Of a stretch of 64,000 bases of DNA, positions 62,003-64,000 are shown one piece after another. This DNA is from Acanthosoma haemorrhoidale. Lineage: Eukaryota; Arthropoda; Insecta; Hemiptera; Acanthosomatidae. The translations under genes and the position numbers were made by a program. Location: positions 35,951,288-36,015,287 of the forward strand of contig OV884015.1 in assembly GCA_930367205.1 (NCBI GenBank), read 5' to 3'. Position 1 is the first letter of the stretch. Each line of letters starts with the position of its first letter. The notes below the pieces were generated by a model. That model saw only the letters and a program-made list of their open reading frames with translations, made no database searches and was not told where the DNA came from.

Positions 62003-62262
62003 AGCAAGTACCTTGTGGTATATCTAGATAGCAGACTCATTTTTACACCACATATAAACTACACGGGCACAACCTGGAAAATAATCTGCATTATATCAAT
62101 TCTCTTACAATTTATCAATCGAAATTCTGAGCTTAATACCAAGAATAAATCATCCATTCATTGTGTGTTAGCAACTTACGCACCAAGTTACGCAGAAGCT
62201 AGTTGTAGTTATTTCAGTCCTACCGATATCAGCGAATTTCAAATAATCCAAAATATATATCT
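62003..62262 (+). pseudogene. LINE polymerase C-terminal fragment
   Basis: One open stretch encodes YLDSRLIFTPHINY and further on LLQFINRNSELNTKNKSSIH, then ISEFQIIQN. This is the block that follows the polymerase domain in jockey/CR1-type LINEs (pattern YLGV.LDS.L.F..HI, then LLIYKS, then LQ.IQNK). Only about 85 codons survive. It is followed directly by a family A LTR-like copy on the other strand (62272-62580). Confidence 0.65.
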
Positions 62263-62271
62263 TTTTTTTTA

Positions 62272-62580
62272 CTGTTAACAACTTTATTATGATGAAATTA
62301 CAATCTGCCTTTACTTAATAGGCAATAAATAATTGAGGTAAGGGTTTTCATTCATACCATATTTACAATTCATCATTCGCTCGCACATTCATACAATATT
62401 TACAAACATTTACAAACAGCCCAGGGGCCCCCTAAGTCCACACGGTTGTTGCCTCCCTCGCAAGCGAGAGAGGAAGCGGAGTCTTGGGAAGTCCCCCACG
62501 CTCCCCCACCAGCCACGTCACCGGATACGAGCCAGTGGAGGCTGACGAAGAGCGCGAGAGCCACATACGCTCATGACATG
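62272..62580 (-). repeat. Family A LTR-like repeat, 3' two thirds
   Basis: Plus strand begins actgttaacaactttatt and continues in family order to gccacatacgctcatgacat, where it stops abruptly. The gttaac end again supports the LTR reading. Confidence 0.75.
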
Positions 62581-63645
62581 ATAAATATATATCTAAGAAT
62601 AAAATTCGACAAAACAAGGTACACTAGAATAATTAAGTTGTACGAAGTATATTCTATATATAGAAAAATGGATATTCGCATTAATTCAAAATATTGCTAG
62701 CATAGGAAAATTAACCAATCATAAGGGCTTAGTGCTCAACATATTATAAAGAAAAACTTTCCTATTAGCATCTTGTTTTCATTTTTTTTTAGTTAGGTTT
62801 TTTATTCATATTTTTTCTAAAATTAGAAAGTCTTTTCTTTTTAGACTAGTTGCATTGAATTTTAGCGTAAGGTTATTTATTATGCAAAAATTATAACGGA
62901 AAAATGTTTATTTTTTATTGACCCTTCAATAGTTTTGGCGGAGCTAGTTTTTTTTTATCATCATAGAGGCACTCGTTGGAACTGCGAAGTTTTAATGACT
63001 TGTCGCAATTATGTTTTGGAAAAAATTCTAACTGTATATTGTCAGCTAGGACCTCGCGACGCGTTGGTTACCTTTTGTTCTATAACTCAAATTATAGACA
63101 TATTTGTCTAATAAATCAACTAACTAATTAAAGGCATCTACTCATGTAATATTCGACATAGCTACAAATATCCTGAATTTGAATCCTGCGTAAAATTTCA
63201 TGCAAGTAGCTTGAACTCGCGGAGTCTAGGGTTCAGAGGCAAAGACCGGCAAACGGACATACCGATGCGGAATACATCAACGAGGTCTCCAAAATGTTAG
63301 TCGTTGAATTAAATAGAAGGGGGGGAAAGAGGGAAAGCAACAAAAATGTAAATAAATTCCAATGATACAATCTCCCAAATAATATAAGCAATCCCTAGTG
63401 ATGATCAATCCCTTGACACCGCTCCAGTCTCCTATCGTATATCTTCGCAACTTATCTAGTACTCACCACCGAATATGTTCTGTCTACGTACGATTCTGCA
63501 ATTCCAAGGAATGAGTCAAACCATACACGAGATTACCCATAAGCTTTAACATTTTCAACTTCCCTTAGAGGACTTTTTGGTAAACGCTTAGATACGGCTC
63601 ACAATTATTTGTTTCAGTTTTTTTCTAAACTCATTTATATTTACG
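62581..63645. other. Unannotated AT-rich stretch
   Basis: Nothing recognised between the family A and family B copies. Confidence 0.5.
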
Positions 63646-64000
63646 TTTGTCGGGTCGTCACGAGGGGGGTGCCTAGTTACCCTAGCCCTGGTGACGAAGT
63701 GAGGGTTAATTAGGCTATGACCTGAACAATCGTTTCATGACAGTTTTACTATCTGACTCCATTTTTGATAGGTATGTGGCCCGACAATGCACTATGTTCA
63801 GGAGAACAGGTATAGGGTAGGTGGTGTAGGTAGTTTGTGAGGTCTTGGAATGACCACGAATTCACACTCGGTATCTGATCCCAAAGGCGAGTGTGAACCG
63901 GAGAGAGGCAGACTGAATCGCTTTGGGAAACACTGCTTGGTAAGCTTGCAGGGGCACGACAACCGTTGTCCACTAGGGAGAGGTCTCTCCCAAGGAGGTG
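63646..64000 (-). repeat. Family B repeat, cut by the window end
   Basis: Starts tgtcgggtcgtcacgagg, the reverse complement of the family end, and continues through ctgaacaatcgtttcatgac and cgagtgtgaaccggagag to the last base of the window. Confidence 0.78.

Overview
This is an AT-rich window of animal nuclear DNA, most likely insect. The evidence is the set of decayed mobile elements: Ty3/gypsy-type LTR elements whose LTRs run AGTTA...TAACT, a mariner-superfamily transposon with TA target duplications, jockey/CR1-type LINE fragments and tRNA-like SINE heads. I could not fix the species. I found no intact host gene, no host exon I would defend, no tRNA or rRNA gene and no CRISPR array. All recognisable coding sequence belongs to transposable elements, and every copy is broken.

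Layout. 1-14 kb: mostly unannotated AT-rich DNA with two LTR-like fragments (family A) and one fragment of a second repeat (family B). 14.47-17.48 kb: a 3.0 kb decayed gypsy-type element (element 2) keeping two diverged LTRs, a broken gag and the integrase zinc finger, with most of pol deleted. 18.88-20.16 kb: a complete but inactivated mariner-type transposon. 20.8-24 kb: a family A LTR, a solo LTR related to element 2, SINE-like heads and a LINE reverse-transcriptase fragment. 24-36 kb: sparse, with SINE heads and two cleanly nested insertions that carry target-site duplications (30.5 and 32.1-32.7 kb). 36-43 kb: two roughly 0.75-0.8 kb copies of family B, family A pieces and a LINE tail. 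44-46 kb: long GA and CT/AT microsatellites. 45.77-51.26 kb: a full-length gypsy-type element (element 1) with gag, protease, reverse transcriptase, RNase H and integrase but no env. Its LTRs differ at only two positions, yet its reading frames hold at least eight lesions. 51.9-52.7 kb: a long imperfect inverted repeat (foldback). 53-64 kb: more family A and B copies, LINE 3' ends and a second GA microsatellite sharing its flank with the first.

The parts do not form a pathway. The window is a record of repeated insertion and decay, and its value lies in datable nesting, in repeat families that can be built from the copies here, and in the foldback. I did not find a new multi-gene system.
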